From contig NZ_CP080519.1 of NCBI RefSeq assembly GCF_019468465.1, positions 4,727,001 to 4,791,000 of the forward strand: a stretch of DNA of 64,000 nucleotides. The letters are read 5' to 3'. Numbering within the stretch: position 1 is the first letter of the stretch; each line of letters begins with the position of its first letter. The DNA is from Amycolatopsis sp. DSM 110486 (GTDB lineage: Bacteria > Actinomycetota > Actinomycetes > Mycobacteriales > Pseudonocardiaceae). The position numbers and the translations under genes were made by a program. Below the pieces are notes generated by a model. It was given only the letters and a program-made list of their open reading frames with translations, was not told the DNA's origin and ran no database searches. Positions 44,764 through 52,252 of the stretch are shown piece after piece.

Positions 44764-45489
44764 TCAGCGGCCGGGTGCGCCTCTGGTGGTGCCGCAGAGG
44801 TGAACGTCCAGGCCTTCGCGGCCGGGCGCCACTTCGGGGCGCAGCACGAGGTCGCGGCCGTAGTCGCCGCCGTTCTGGGGGCGGAACGGGAGGGGTGAAG
44901 CCGTCTCGAGGTCACTCAGCCGGGCCCGCAAGGCCGAAGCCGCCGAGGCGAACGCGCACGCCGTCATGCGGTCCGCGTCGTACACGGCGAAAGGCGGCAG
45001 CACCGACATGCCGGTATAGAAGAGCGTGCCGTGCTGGAGGCCGAAGAGCAGGTCGGGCAGCGGGCCGTTGACGCCGCGCGGCCCGAGGGCCGGGGCGGGG
45101 GAGCCGGTGGTGACGACGACCAGCGCGCGTTTGCCGGCCAGCGCGCCTTCGCCGTAGCGGGCGGGGCGGCCGTCGGGGCGGTGGACGTCGTAGGCGTAGC
45201 CCTTCACGAAGACGCGGTCGAACCAGCCCTTCAGCATGGCGGGCGTGCCGTACCACCAGAGCGGGAACTGGAAGACCACGGCATCGGCCCAGGTCAGCTT
45301 GGCCTGTTCGGCGCGGACGTCGTCCGGAACCGCCGCGATCTCGTCGACGACCGGGTTCCAGTGCATGGCGTACAGATCCGACTCGCGCACGTTGTGACCG
45401 AGGGCGCGCAGCGTTGCCAGGCCCTCGTCGCGCAGCGCGCCGCCGAGGGAGTGCGGGTCGGGGTGGGCGAAGAGCCAGAGGACGTTCAT
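44764..45489 (-). CDS. NAD(P)H:quinone oxidoreductase (NQO1/KefF-like)
   Basis: 241 aa, two-electron quinone reductase type. FMN/FAD loop LWLFAHPDPHSLGGALRDEGLATLRALGHNV (about 4-34), FQFPLWWYGTPAMLKGWFDRVFVKGYAYD (about 73-101) and VVTTGSPAPALGPRG are typical of the family. ATG 45489 is chosen because it begins at the first strand; no strong ribosome site. Divergent from the GlxA-like regulator at 45560, its probable controller. Function likely detoxifies quinones; physiological substrate unknown. Confidence 0.87.
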   Translation of the reverse strand: MNVLWLFAHPDPHSLGGALRDEGLATLRALGHNVRESDLYAMHWNPVVDEIAAVPDDVRAEQAKLTWADAVVFQFPLWWYGTPAMLKGWFDRVFVKGYAYDVHRPDGRPARYGEGALAGKRALVVVTTGSPAPALGPRGVNGPLPDLLFGLQHGTLFYTGMSVLPPFAVYDADRMTACAFASAASALRARLSDLETASPLPFRPQNGGDYGRDLVLRPEVAPGREGLDVHLCGTTRGAPGR

Positions 45490-45559
45490 GTCGCCAGGGT
45501 CGCTCGCGGCCCGGCCCGGAAAAAGTGGCCCGATGGACAACCTGTGAAAGAATCAGGCC

Positions 45560-46543
45560 ATGTCCGTTTTCCGGCACCCGGAGAGGCGCCACGTGGCGGT
45601 GCTCGTGCGCCACGGCATGCTCGTGATGGAGCTCGGCATCGTGCACCGGCTGTTCGGCCAGGCGCGCTCGGCCGAGGGCGAGCTGCTGTACGAGGTGGTC
45701 ACCTGCACACCCGAGCCGGGCGACGTCCGCACCGACTCCGACGTCGTCATCCCCGTCGCGGTCGGACCGGAGGCGATCGCCGAGGCCGACACGGTGGTGA
45801 TCCCGGCGTCTTCGCTCGAGTACGAGCCCACCGGCCGCGAGTACCCGCCGGCGCTGGCCGGCGCCATCGACCGCATCCGCCCCGGCGCACGCATCGCGTC
45901 GATCTGCACCGGCGCCTTCGTACTCGCCGCCGCGGGCCTGCTCGACGGCCGCCGTGCGACCACGCACTGGCGTTCGGCGTGCGAGTTCCAGCTGGAGTAC
46001 CCGCGGGTGAAGCTGGACCCTGACGTGCTCTACACCGAGGACGGCAACGTCTTCACCTCCGCCGGCGTCGCGTCCGGCATCGACCTCTGCCTGCACTTGA
46101 TCCGGCGCGACTTCGGCGCGGCTGTGGCCAACGAGGTCGCGCGCGGCACCGTCGTCTCCCCGCACCGCGAGGGCGGGCAGGCGCAGTTCATCCGCCGCCC
46201 GGTGCCCGAGCCGCAGTCCGCGTCGACGGGCGCCGCGCGGGCGTGGGCGCTGGAGCACCTCGACCGGCCGCTGACGCTGCGCGACCTGGCGTCGAAGGAG
46301 GCGATGAGCGTGCGGACGTTCACGCGGCGCTTCCGCGAGGAGGTCGGGATCTCGGCGTTGCAGTGGCTCACGCAGCAGCGCGTGGAACGCGCGCGGCAGC
46401 TGCTGGAGGAGACGGACCTGCCGATCGACCGCATCGCGACCGACTGCGGCTTCGGCACGGCGGCGTCGCTGCGCCAGCACCTGCAGAGCGCGCTCGGGGT
46501 GTCGCCCAGCGCCTACCGGAGCACGTTCCGCCGCACGGCGTGA
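45560..46543 (+). CDS. GlxA-type AraC regulator (DJ-1/PfpI + HTH)
   Basis: 327 aa. N-terminal DJ-1/PfpI domain (about 10-185) with ASICTGAFVLAAAGLLDGRRATTHW, where the Cys sits in the usual nucleophile-elbow position; C-terminal AraC HTH pair: ALEHLDRPLTLRDLASKEAMSVRTFTRRFREEVGISALQWLTQQRVERARQLLEETDLPIDRIATDCGFGTAASLRQHLQSALGVSPSAYR (about 228-320). ATG 45560 is 6 nt after AAGAAT: leaderless. Divergent from the quinone reductase gene. Ligand unknown. Confidence 0.92.
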   Translation: MSVFRHPERRHVAVLVRHGMLVMELGIVHRLFGQARSAEGELLYEVVTCTPEPGDVRTDSDVVIPVAVGPEAIAEADTVVIPASSLEYEPTGREYPPALAGAIDRIRPGARIASICTGAFVLAAAGLLDGRRATTHWRSACEFQLEYPRVKLDPDVLYTEDGNVFTSAGVASGIDLCLHLIRRDFGAAVANEVARGTVVSPHREGGQAQFIRRPVPEPQSASTGAARAWALEHLDRPLTLRDLASKEAMSVRTFTRRFREEVGISALQWLTQQRVERARQLLEETDLPIDRIATDCGFGTAASLRQHLQSALGVSPSAYRSTFRRTA

Positions 46544-46549
46544 AATCGG

Positions 46550-46591
46550 CGGTCCGTGGGGCACCCTTCGCCCGGGCCACCCCACGGACCG
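46550..46591 (+). terminator. Hairpin terminator
   Basis: 12-bp perfect stem CGGTCCGTGGGG / CCCCACGGACCG with an 18-nt loop, 6 bp past the AraC stop. Confidence 0.8.
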
Positions 46592-46703
46592 ACCCCCAGA
46601 ATCCGTCGAAGACGGGGGAGGCACGCCTTCGCTGCGATCTATTTTCCGGCGGGAACGGGGTGTTCGGTACCGACCTGACCAGGTCTTACAGAATCTGACA
46701 GCG

Positions 46704-47537
46704 TCAGGGGACGACGGTCACGAGCACGTACACCGGACGCTTCGTCGTGAAGAACTCCGTGCCCGCGGCGTCGACCATCTTCCAGCCGATCCAGCAGCGG
46801 CCCGGCGCGTCCGACGCCGTCAGCGGCACGCTGATCATCACGTGCTCGCCGGGCGCGGTGTCGCCGATCAGCACGCGGTCGGGCGTGCGGCAGGTGCCCG
46901 GCGCGGGCGGCAGGTCCATGCGCTGCAGGTAGCGCTCGTGCCAGCGGACCGAACCCGAGTTCTCGAGCTCCCACACCTTCTGCACGGTCACGCCGACGTG
47001 CACCGCCGCGCCGTCGGGCACCGTCACGTCGGCGATGAACTTGGTGTTGTCGCCGGGGACGCGGGCGCTCGCGTCGCCTGCCGGAGCGTTCAGCTTGCCG
47101 GGGATGACGAACGCGGCCACCGCGGCCAGCACGGCGATCACGGCAGCGGCCACGACCAGCGCGTTCCGCCGGGTGGAGCGCTTGCGCGGCGGCGGGGCGA
47201 GGCGGACACCTTCGACGTCCGGGTCGGGACTGCGAGGCTCGGCAGGACCCGGCGCGGCCCGCGCGGCCACGGCGACGGGTTCCGGCACCGGTGGCACGCC
47301 CTTGAGCTCCACCCACCGCGCCCGCCACGGCTCCTCGCCCGCGCCACACGCCTTCACGAACTCCCGCGTGGTCTCCCACGACGGGAACCGCGTGCCCTTC
47401 ACCGCCTCGTGCAAGGTGGTGTGGGAGATGCAGCCGGAGCGCTCGGCCATCTTGCGGAACGACGGGTTGCCGGCGCTCGCGCGCAGCGCGGCCAGCTCCG
47501 CGGCGAGCACGTCGGCCGGGTCCGGCTCCGCGCTCAT
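46704..47537 (-). CDS. HTH-TM protein with extracellular NBR1/Ig-like domain
   Basis: 277 aa. Cytosolic XRE-like helix-turn-helix near the N-terminus (FRKMAERSGCISHTTLHEAVKGTRFPSWETTREFVKACG, about 28-65), a Pro-rich linker, RKRSTRRNALVVAAAVIAVLAAVAAFVIP membrane span (about 118-146), then an outer domain FIADVTVPDGAAVHVGVTVQKVWELENSGSVRWHERYLQRM ... IGDTAPGEHVMISVPLTASDAPGRCWIGWKMVDAAG (about 165-255) that reads like the NBR1 (next-to-BRCA1) Ig-like domain: K-x-W-x-L-x-N-x-G-x-x-x-W and P-G-x-x-V-x-I-x-V-P. ATG 47537. Function unknown. Confidence 0.8.
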   Translation of the reverse strand: MSAEPDPADVLAAELAALRASAGNPSFRKMAERSGCISHTTLHEAVKGTRFPSWETTREFVKACGAGEEPWRARWVELKGVPPVPEPVAVAARAAPGPAEPRSPDPDVEGVRLAPPPRKRSTRRNALVVAAAVIAVLAAVAAFVIPGKLNAPAGDASARVPGDNTKFIADVTVPDGAAVHVGVTVQKVWELENSGSVRWHERYLQRMDLPPAPGTCRTPDRVLIGDTAPGEHVMISVPLTASDAPGRCWIGWKMVDAAGTEFFTTKRPVYVLVTVVP

Positions 47538-47550
47538 CGCTCTCCCTGGG

Positions 47551-47582
47551 TGTCAGATCCGCTGTTCCGGACAAGTCTGACA
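47551..47582. promoter_or_regulatory. Inverted repeat upstream of the HTH-NBR1 gene
   Basis: TGTCAGA (47551-47557) and TCTGACA (47576-47582) flank 18 bp just upstream of the start. A related palindrome, CTGAC-AGC-GTCAG, sits at the gene's other end (46695-46707). Possibly an autoregulatory site. Confidence 0.5.
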
Positions 47583-47604
47583 CCCGTCGGCGTCCGGGCG
47601 ACGA

Positions 47605-48582
47605 TCAGCCCAGCGCCGCCGGCGACTCCGCGTCCGGCACGAGCACGCGCGGCACGCCGCTGCCGTCGGCCGACACCGTCCAGACGTCCGAGTGCTGGGT
47701 GCCGCGCGGAATGGCGTACGCGACGGAGCGCTCGTCGAGCCACGCCGCCTGGTCGTCGACGCTGCGGGTCTCGGCCAGTGGCGTCACGCGGCCCGACGCG
47801 AGGTCGAGCACCGACAGGCGCCAGCCCTTCGCGGGGTCGTCGTCGATGGCCGACTTGAACGCGATGCGCGTGCTGTCCGGCGACAGCGACGGGCACTCCA
47901 CGTTCTCCCGCAGCGACACGATCGTGTGCGCCCGGAAGTCGCCGCGCACGAGGTAGCGGTGCCCGGCCGTGGACATCGTGGCGTAGAAGGTGTGGTCGTC
48001 GCGGGTGAACGTGACACCCCAGAAGTTGAGGTCCACGGCCTGGTAGGGCTTGCCGTTCAGCGTCACCGCGAAGTCCTCCAGCGACGGCGCCAGCTCGCCC
48101 GTGCGCGTGTCGAGGATGCCGGCGCGCGTGGAGAACACGCCGCCGTTGTAGGAGTCGCCGGTGACGAACACCGTCCACGCGACCAGGTTGCCGCTCGGCG
48201 AGACGCGCGCGCGGTTGGGCAGGCCGACCAGCGGGATCTCGCGCTTCGACGTGAGCCCGGAGTCGAGCACCGCCAGCTGGTACGTGGTCAGGTCGCCGTC
48301 CTGGCGCAGGCACAGGCCGGTGCCCGCGGCAGCGTAGACGCGCGCGCACGTCACCGGAGACACCGCGCGCGGGCCGCCCGGGTCTGCCACCGACACCGTG
48401 ACGACGTGGCCGCGCGAGGCGTCGGCCGTGCTGCGCACGAGCAGCCGCGGGCCCGGAGCCAGGGACACCGTGCCGGTGGCCGCGACGTCGCGGTTGCGCG
48501 CCGCCGCCATCCCGACGTACACCGCCGCCGCGGCGACCAGCACCACGACGCCCGCCACTGCCACCAAGATCCGCGTTTTCAT
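47605..48582 (-). CDS. Membrane-anchored TolB/WD-like beta-propeller protein
   Basis: 325 aa. One N-terminal membrane segment (ILVAVAGVVVLVAAAAVYVGMAA), the rest outside. Blades resembling PD40/TolB repeats: RARVSPSGNLVAWTVFV, ECPSLSPDSTRIAFKSAI, DDQAAWLDERSVAYAIPR and SDVWTVSADGSGVPRVLVPDAESPAALG, i.e. the xSPDGxxIAFxS pattern about every 40-50 residues. Its ATG overlaps the MFS gene's stop (ATGA), so the two are made together. Binding partner unknown; may sense or present a ligand for the transporter. Confidence 0.82.
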   Translation of the reverse strand: MKTRILVAVAGVVVLVAAAAVYVGMAAARNRDVAATGTVSLAPGPRLLVRSTADASRGHVVTVSVADPGGPRAVSPVTCARVYAAAGTGLCLRQDGDLTTYQLAVLDSGLTSKREIPLVGLPNRARVSPSGNLVAWTVFVTGDSYNGGVFSTRAGILDTRTGELAPSLEDFAVTLNGKPYQAVDLNFWGVTFTRDDHTFYATMSTAGHRYLVRGDFRAHTIVSLRENVECPSLSPDSTRIAFKSAIDDDPAKGWRLSVLDLASGRVTPLAETRSVDDQAAWLDERSVAYAIPRGTQHSDVWTVSADGSGVPRVLVPDAESPAALG

Positions 48583-49808
48583 CGCGCCTTCCGAAGGAGT
48601 CCGAACGTCACCACGATCGCGAGCACGGCCGCGCCCGCCGCCACGGCCATCGACGGCCCGATGCCCCACACCTGCCACGCCAGCCCGAACAGCGCGGACG
48701 AGACGAAGTACGCCACCGCCTGGCCGGTCTGGATGAGCGAGATGCCCGTGGTCCGCAGGGCTTCCGGCAGCACCGGTCCCGCCAGCGCCATCAGCACGCC
48801 GTCGGTGGCCGCGTAGAACGCGCCGTAGAGCGCGAGCGACAGCACCACCAGCGGCCAGCCCGACACGGGCCCGGCCAGCAGCAGGTAGACCACGACCAGC
48901 GCGCCGTAGCCGCAGAGCACCACCGGCAGCCGCCCGAACCGGTCGGCCAGCGAGCCGAGCGGCGCGGCCAGCACGAGGTAGGCGAGGTTCGTGCCCACGG
49001 CCAGCAGTGGGAACCAGCCCGTGCCGATGTCTTCGCGGCGTTGCAGCAGCAGGTAGACGAAGCCGTCGCCGATGGTCGCCGTGCCGAGCACACACGCGGC
49101 GATCAGCAGCCGCCGCACGGGCGCCGACTTCAGCAGCGCTGCCGCCGCGCGAGGGGACACCGTGCCGGTGGCCGGGCGCGGCGTGCGGTGGTCCCGCACG
49201 AAGAGGATCAGCAGCAGCACGCCGATCGCCGCGATGCAGAAGCTGGTGACGAACACGGCGTCGAACGCGTCGGTGCTCGAAGCGCCGACCAGCGCGAGCA
49301 CGCCCAGCGCCACGAGCGGTCCCGCGAACGCGCCGGCGCTGTCCATCGCGCGGTGCACGCCGAACGCGCGCCCGAGCATGTCCTGCGGCGCCGACAAGGT
49401 GATCAGCGCGTCGCGCGGGGCTGTGCGCAGGCCCTTCCCGGTGCGGTCGGCGGTGATCACCGCGCCGATCGCGCCCGCCGACGCGCCGGCCGCGACGAGG
49501 CCCAGCTTCGCGACGGCCGAGATCGCGTACCCGATCCCGGCGATGGTCTTGCGCCGGCTCACGCGGTCGGCGAGGTAGCCGCCGACGAGCCGCAACAGCG
49601 CCGTCGCACCGGTGTAGAGGCCGTCGACCAGGCCGTAGATCGCGGGGCTCAGGTGCAGGCTGAGGACGAGGTAGATGGGCAGCACCGCCGTGACCATCTC
49701 CGAGGAGATGTCCGTGACGAGGCTGACGGTGCCGAGCGCGAGCACGTTCGCGGCGATCTTCCCTCGGGAGACCTTGTGCTCGCGGCGGCCGATGGTGGAG
49801 AGGTACAC
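48579..49808 (-). CDS. MFS transporter
   Basis: 409 aa, twelve membrane segments. GLVDGLYTGATALLRLVGGYLADRVSRRKTIAGIGYAISAVAKLGLVAAGA (TM2-TM4 with a motif A-like loop), TADRTGKGLRTAPRDALITLSAP (a conserved loop of this MFS subgroup), and the second half begins ALLKSAPVRRLLIAACVLGTATIGDG. Substrate unknown. GTG 49808; first gene before the TolB-like protein. A long hairpin separates it from the phosphoesterase gene upstream on the same strand. Confidence 0.88.
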   Translation of the reverse strand: MYLSTIGRREHKVSRGKIAANVLALGTVSLVTDISSEMVTAVLPIYLVLSLHLSPAIYGLVDGLYTGATALLRLVGGYLADRVSRRKTIAGIGYAISAVAKLGLVAAGASAGAIGAVITADRTGKGLRTAPRDALITLSAPQDMLGRAFGVHRAMDSAGAFAGPLVALGVLALVGASSTDAFDAVFVTSFCIAAIGVLLLILFVRDHRTPRPATGTVSPRAAAALLKSAPVRRLLIAACVLGTATIGDGFVYLLLQRREDIGTGWFPLLAVGTNLAYLVLAAPLGSLADRFGRLPVVLCGYGALVVVYLLLAGPVSGWPLVVLSLALYGAFYAATDGVLMALAGPVLPEALRTTGISLIQTGQAVAYFVSSALFGLAWQVWGIGPSMAVAAGAAVLAIVVTFGLLRKAR

Positions 49809-49826
49809 GGACGCGCCCTTCTGGAG

Positions 49827-49879
49827 CCCGCGGGCGCGCCCCCTGTGTCCGCTGTGGACACAGGGGACACGCCCGCGGG
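49827..49879. terminator. 24-bp hairpin between phosphoesterase and MFS genes
   Basis: Bases 49827-49850 pair with 49856-49879 at 22 of 24 positions around a 5-nt loop; it lies 6 bp past the phosphoesterase stop. Confidence 0.8.
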
Positions 49880-49884
49880 AGGGA

Positions 49885-50751
49885 TCACTGCCAGACGTCG
49901 AGGATCGGCGACTTGCTCGCCGCGCCCGCGATCCCGGGCAGACCGTAGGAGGCCTCGATGGTGCGCAGGACCGTGTAGTGGTTGATGGATTCGGAGTAGC
50001 TGCCCGGCTTCACGTGGGCGCCGACGAACGTGGTGTAGATCTGGTTGACCGAGGTGCCGCTGTCCTCGTCGAACGTGACGATCAGCAGGCTGTTGTGCGT
50101 CTTGGCCCACTGCGCGTACGAGTCGAGGTGGCTCTTGAGCCAGGTGTCACCCGTGCCGATCGAGCAGTCGTGCATGTCGCTGCACATGTTCGGCGTCACG
50201 AAGGAAACCGTGGGCAGCGTCGTGTAGTCGGTGGGGAAGCTGGAGTAGCGGACGTTGCTGGCCGCCGGGACGTTCGAGAAGTCCACCCAGCTGTTGTGCT
50301 TGCGCATGTAGGTGCCGCTGGAGCAGCCGGTGTAACCGTCCGACGGCATCGACTCGGAGTAGCCCTTGAACGACTTGCCGGCGCCGATCAGCTGCTGGCC
50401 GAGGTTGGCCTTGCTGCCGAGGTTGGCGGGGCAGGAGTCGCTCGTGACGCCCTGGGTGGCGCCGGAGAACAGGGCGACGTAGTTGGGCTGGCTGGGGTGG
50501 GTGATGGCGAAGGAGCTGGTGAACTTCGCGCCTTGGCTCGCCAAGGACGTGAAGTACGGGGCGGCCGACGAGGTGATGGACGAGGCTTTCTTGTTCTCGA
50601 ACATCACCAGCACGACGTGGTCGAACGCCGGCACGGCCGCGGCGGCGGGCGCCACGTCCGGTTCGCCGGTGTTCGTCGCGGCCGCCGTGACAACGCCGGC
50701 CGCGGCCAGCGTCGCCGCGGCGAGCGCGGCCACGATCCGCTTGCGGATCAT
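49885..50751 (-). CDS. Secreted phosphoesterase (acid phosphatase / phospholipase C-like)
   Basis: 288 aa. Signal peptide MIRKRIVAALAAATLAAAGVVTAAA; the core reads FDHVVLVMFENKKASSI (first metal/nucleophile region), ITHPSQPNYVALFSGATQGVTSDSCP, TVSFVTPNMCSDMHDC and LLIVTFDEDSGTSVNQIYTTFVGAHVKPGSYSESINHYTVLRTIEASYGLP (metal-binding Asp and His). This is the PF04185-type phosphoesterase family, some of which are acid phosphatases and others phospholipases C. ATG 50751 has AGGAGG; the longer upstream frame has no support. Confidence 0.9.
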   Translation of the reverse strand: MIRKRIVAALAAATLAAAGVVTAAATNTGEPDVAPAAAAVPAFDHVVLVMFENKKASSITSSAAPYFTSLASQGAKFTSSFAITHPSQPNYVALFSGATQGVTSDSCPANLGSKANLGQQLIGAGKSFKGYSESMPSDGYTGCSSGTYMRKHNSWVDFSNVPAASNVRYSSFPTDYTTLPTVSFVTPNMCSDMHDCSIGTGDTWLKSHLDSYAQWAKTHNSLLIVTFDEDSGTSVNQIYTTFVGAHVKPGSYSESINHYTVLRTIEASYGLPGIAGAASKSPILDVWQ

Positions 50752-50924
50752 GAGTCCTCCTGGGTCGGGGGAAGGGCGACTCATGATGGGGACGCCAGCG
50801 GGCCGGGGCGTGCCCGGTTGGGGTCCGGCGCGTGGTCGGAAAATGAACAACAAGGGGGTGGAGTAGCGCATTCGTCCGGTTGGCGCGGTGCATGGCCGGA
50901 TCAGACCCGAGCGACCAGGAAGTC

Positions 50925-51285
50925 CTCTCCGTCATCGCGAGCGTCGTGCCGCTGGCCAGGCCGGCGATGGCGCGCAGGGTTTCCGCCGTGGTGGCCTTCG
51001 ACAGGTACATGCTCACGCCCGTGGACGCGAAAACCGCGAGTTGTGTCGGGTCGAAGCCCGCGGCTTCGAGTTCGGCGGGCCACGACTGGCCGGATTCGAA
51101 CTCGATGGGCACCAGCGTCGGCAATGGGTAGCCGAGGGCTTGCAGGCGCTCGCGTTTCCAGGCCTGGGTGCCGGGTGGTCGATCTCGAAGACAGTGCTCT
51201 TTCCGGGGTACCGCTGGGCGAAGGAATCGAGGCCGGCACCGAGGATCACGTACTGGCTCACGCTTCGTTCCAGCACCAGCTCCTA
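50925..51285 (-). pseudogene. Relic of an S-adenosylmethionine methyltransferase (leucine carboxyl methyltransferase type)
   Basis: Two frames give joined pieces of one protein: LERSVSQYVILGAGLDSFAQRYPGKSTVFEIDHP (about 51280-51178) and PGTQAWKRERLQALGYPLPTLVPIEFESGQSWPAELEAAGFDPTQLAVFASTGVSMYLSKATTAETLRAIAGLASGTTLAMTE (to about 50930). They are the middle of the TIGR00027-type methyltransferases (LGAGLDT, FEIDHP). The break reads as one lost C in a CCCC run near 51178. The N-terminal 80 or so residues and the C-terminal part are absent. The IS element abuts its 5' side. Confidence 0.75.
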
Positions 51286-51830
51286 GGGCATGTCTGACAA
51301 AGCCTTGGTCCAGGTGATCACGGCATGGAGGACTACTGCGGAGCGGTAGACGATGGCCAACTTGTCGAAGCGGGTGGCCAGGCCGCGCCATTGTTTGAGC
51401 AGGTTGAAGCCGCGTTCGACGACGTTGCGGCCTTGGTAGTCGACCGGGTCGAACGCTGGTGGGCGGCCGCCTCGTGAACCCCGCCGTGCGCGGTGCCCGA
51501 CCTGATCGGCAGGTTCGGGGATCACGGCGGTGATGCCGCGGGTGCGCAAGTGCCCGCGGATCGCTCGCGAGGAGTAGGCCTTGTCGCCCCGGACCCGGTC
51601 GGGACGGGTGCGCGCCCGGCCACGCCCCATTCGAGCGACGCGCAGATGTCGCATCAGGTGCGGAAACATCGGCGCGTCCCCGGCTTGGCCGGGCCCGACC
51701 AGAGCTACCAGCGGCCGCCCGTTGCCGTCGACGAGGTGGTGAACTTTGGTGCTCCAGCCTCCGCGGGAGCGGCCGATCGCGTGATCAGGCGGCTCGGCGA
51801 GCAGATCCGTGTAATTCGACCCAGCCCCCC
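51283..51830 (-). CDS. IS5-family transposase, OrfB (C-terminal DDE part)
   Basis: Frame continues from the G6 tract (complement of 51825-51830) as GAGSNYTDLLAEPPDHAIGRSRGGWSTKVHHLVDGNGRPLVALVGPGQAGDAPMFPHLMRHLRVARMGRG, then VRGDKAYSSRAIRGHLRTRG (second catalytic Asp) and VVERGFNLLKQWRGLATRFDK (catalytic Glu). Nothing but the frame shift at the G-run separates it from OrfA. Its stop codon TAG (51283-51285) lies outside the IS end: T and A are the target duplication. The G6 tract needs a +1 (or -2) shift, or is a disabling extra G; a five-G version would fuse the frames. Confidence 0.85.
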
Positions 51831-52228
51831 GTGACACGCCTGACGTTGGTGGCGTGCTGATGCGCCCGCGCGATCGTGGAATCCACCGACACCGCCCAGT
51901 CGATCTGCCCGGCCGCGTCCGCGGCGGTGAGCAGCCGCTGCAGCACCATGTCCCACGTGCCGTCCCCCGCCATCCGGCGATGCCAGGTCCAGATCGTCTG
52001 CCACGAACCAAACACCTCGGGCACGTCCCGCCACGCGATCCCACACCGATATCGGTAGACGATCCCCTCCACCATCGCCCGCGCATCCGAAAACGGACGA
52101 CCCCGCTTACCGGTCCGCGCCGGCAACAAGTCTTTGATCAACGCCCACTGCTCGTCTGACAGCAACTGAAACCGCGACACGACCGACAGCATCCCAGCTG
52201 CCACAGACGATGTTTGTCAGACACGCCC
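51286..52228 (-). mobile_element. IS5-family (IS427-group-like) insertion sequence, 943 bp
   Basis: Ends are 16-bp inverted repeats with one mismatch: GGGCATGTCTGACAAA (51286-51301) and the complement TTTGTCAGACACGCCC (52213-52228). A TA is present on both sides (51284-51285 and 52229-52230), matching a 2-bp TA target duplication. Two overlapping transposase frames fill the element. It separates the methyltransferase relic from an AraC gene. Confidence 0.9.
51785..52192 (-). CDS. IS5-family transposase, OrfA (N-terminal part)
   Basis: 135-aa frame: MLSVVSRFQLLSDEQWALIKDLLPARTGKRGRPFSDARAMVEGIVYRYRCGIAWRDVPEVFGSWQTIWTWHRRMAGDGTWDMVLQRL, then VSVDSTIARAHQHATNVRR with the first catalytic Asp, and ends past the G6 tract (GGWVELHGSARRAA). 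It holds the DUF4096-like N-terminal domain of IS427-group transposases. ATG 52192 chosen; GTG 52204 also lies inside the element. Both frames together make one DDE transposase. Confidence 0.88.
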   Translation of the reverse strand: MLSVVSRFQLLSDEQWALIKDLLPARTGKRGRPFSDARAMVEGIVYRYRCGIAWRDVPEVFGSWQTIWTWHRRMAGDGTWDMVLQRLLTAADAAGQIDWAVSVDSTIARAHQHATNVRRVTGGWVELHGSARRAA

Positions 52229-52252
52229 TAGGTGACCACCGGCGAGATCGGC

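Noticed and set aside
51088..51110. tRNA T-arm-like GGATTCGAACTCG
   Set aside because: It lies inside the methyltransferase relic (IEFESGQ) and no cloverleaf can be drawn around it.
52205..52252. Missing 5' part of the methyltransferase gene across the IS
   Set aside because: Only 24 bp separate the IS from the AraC stop and they carry no matching sequence; rejoining the flanks also gives an in-frame stop.
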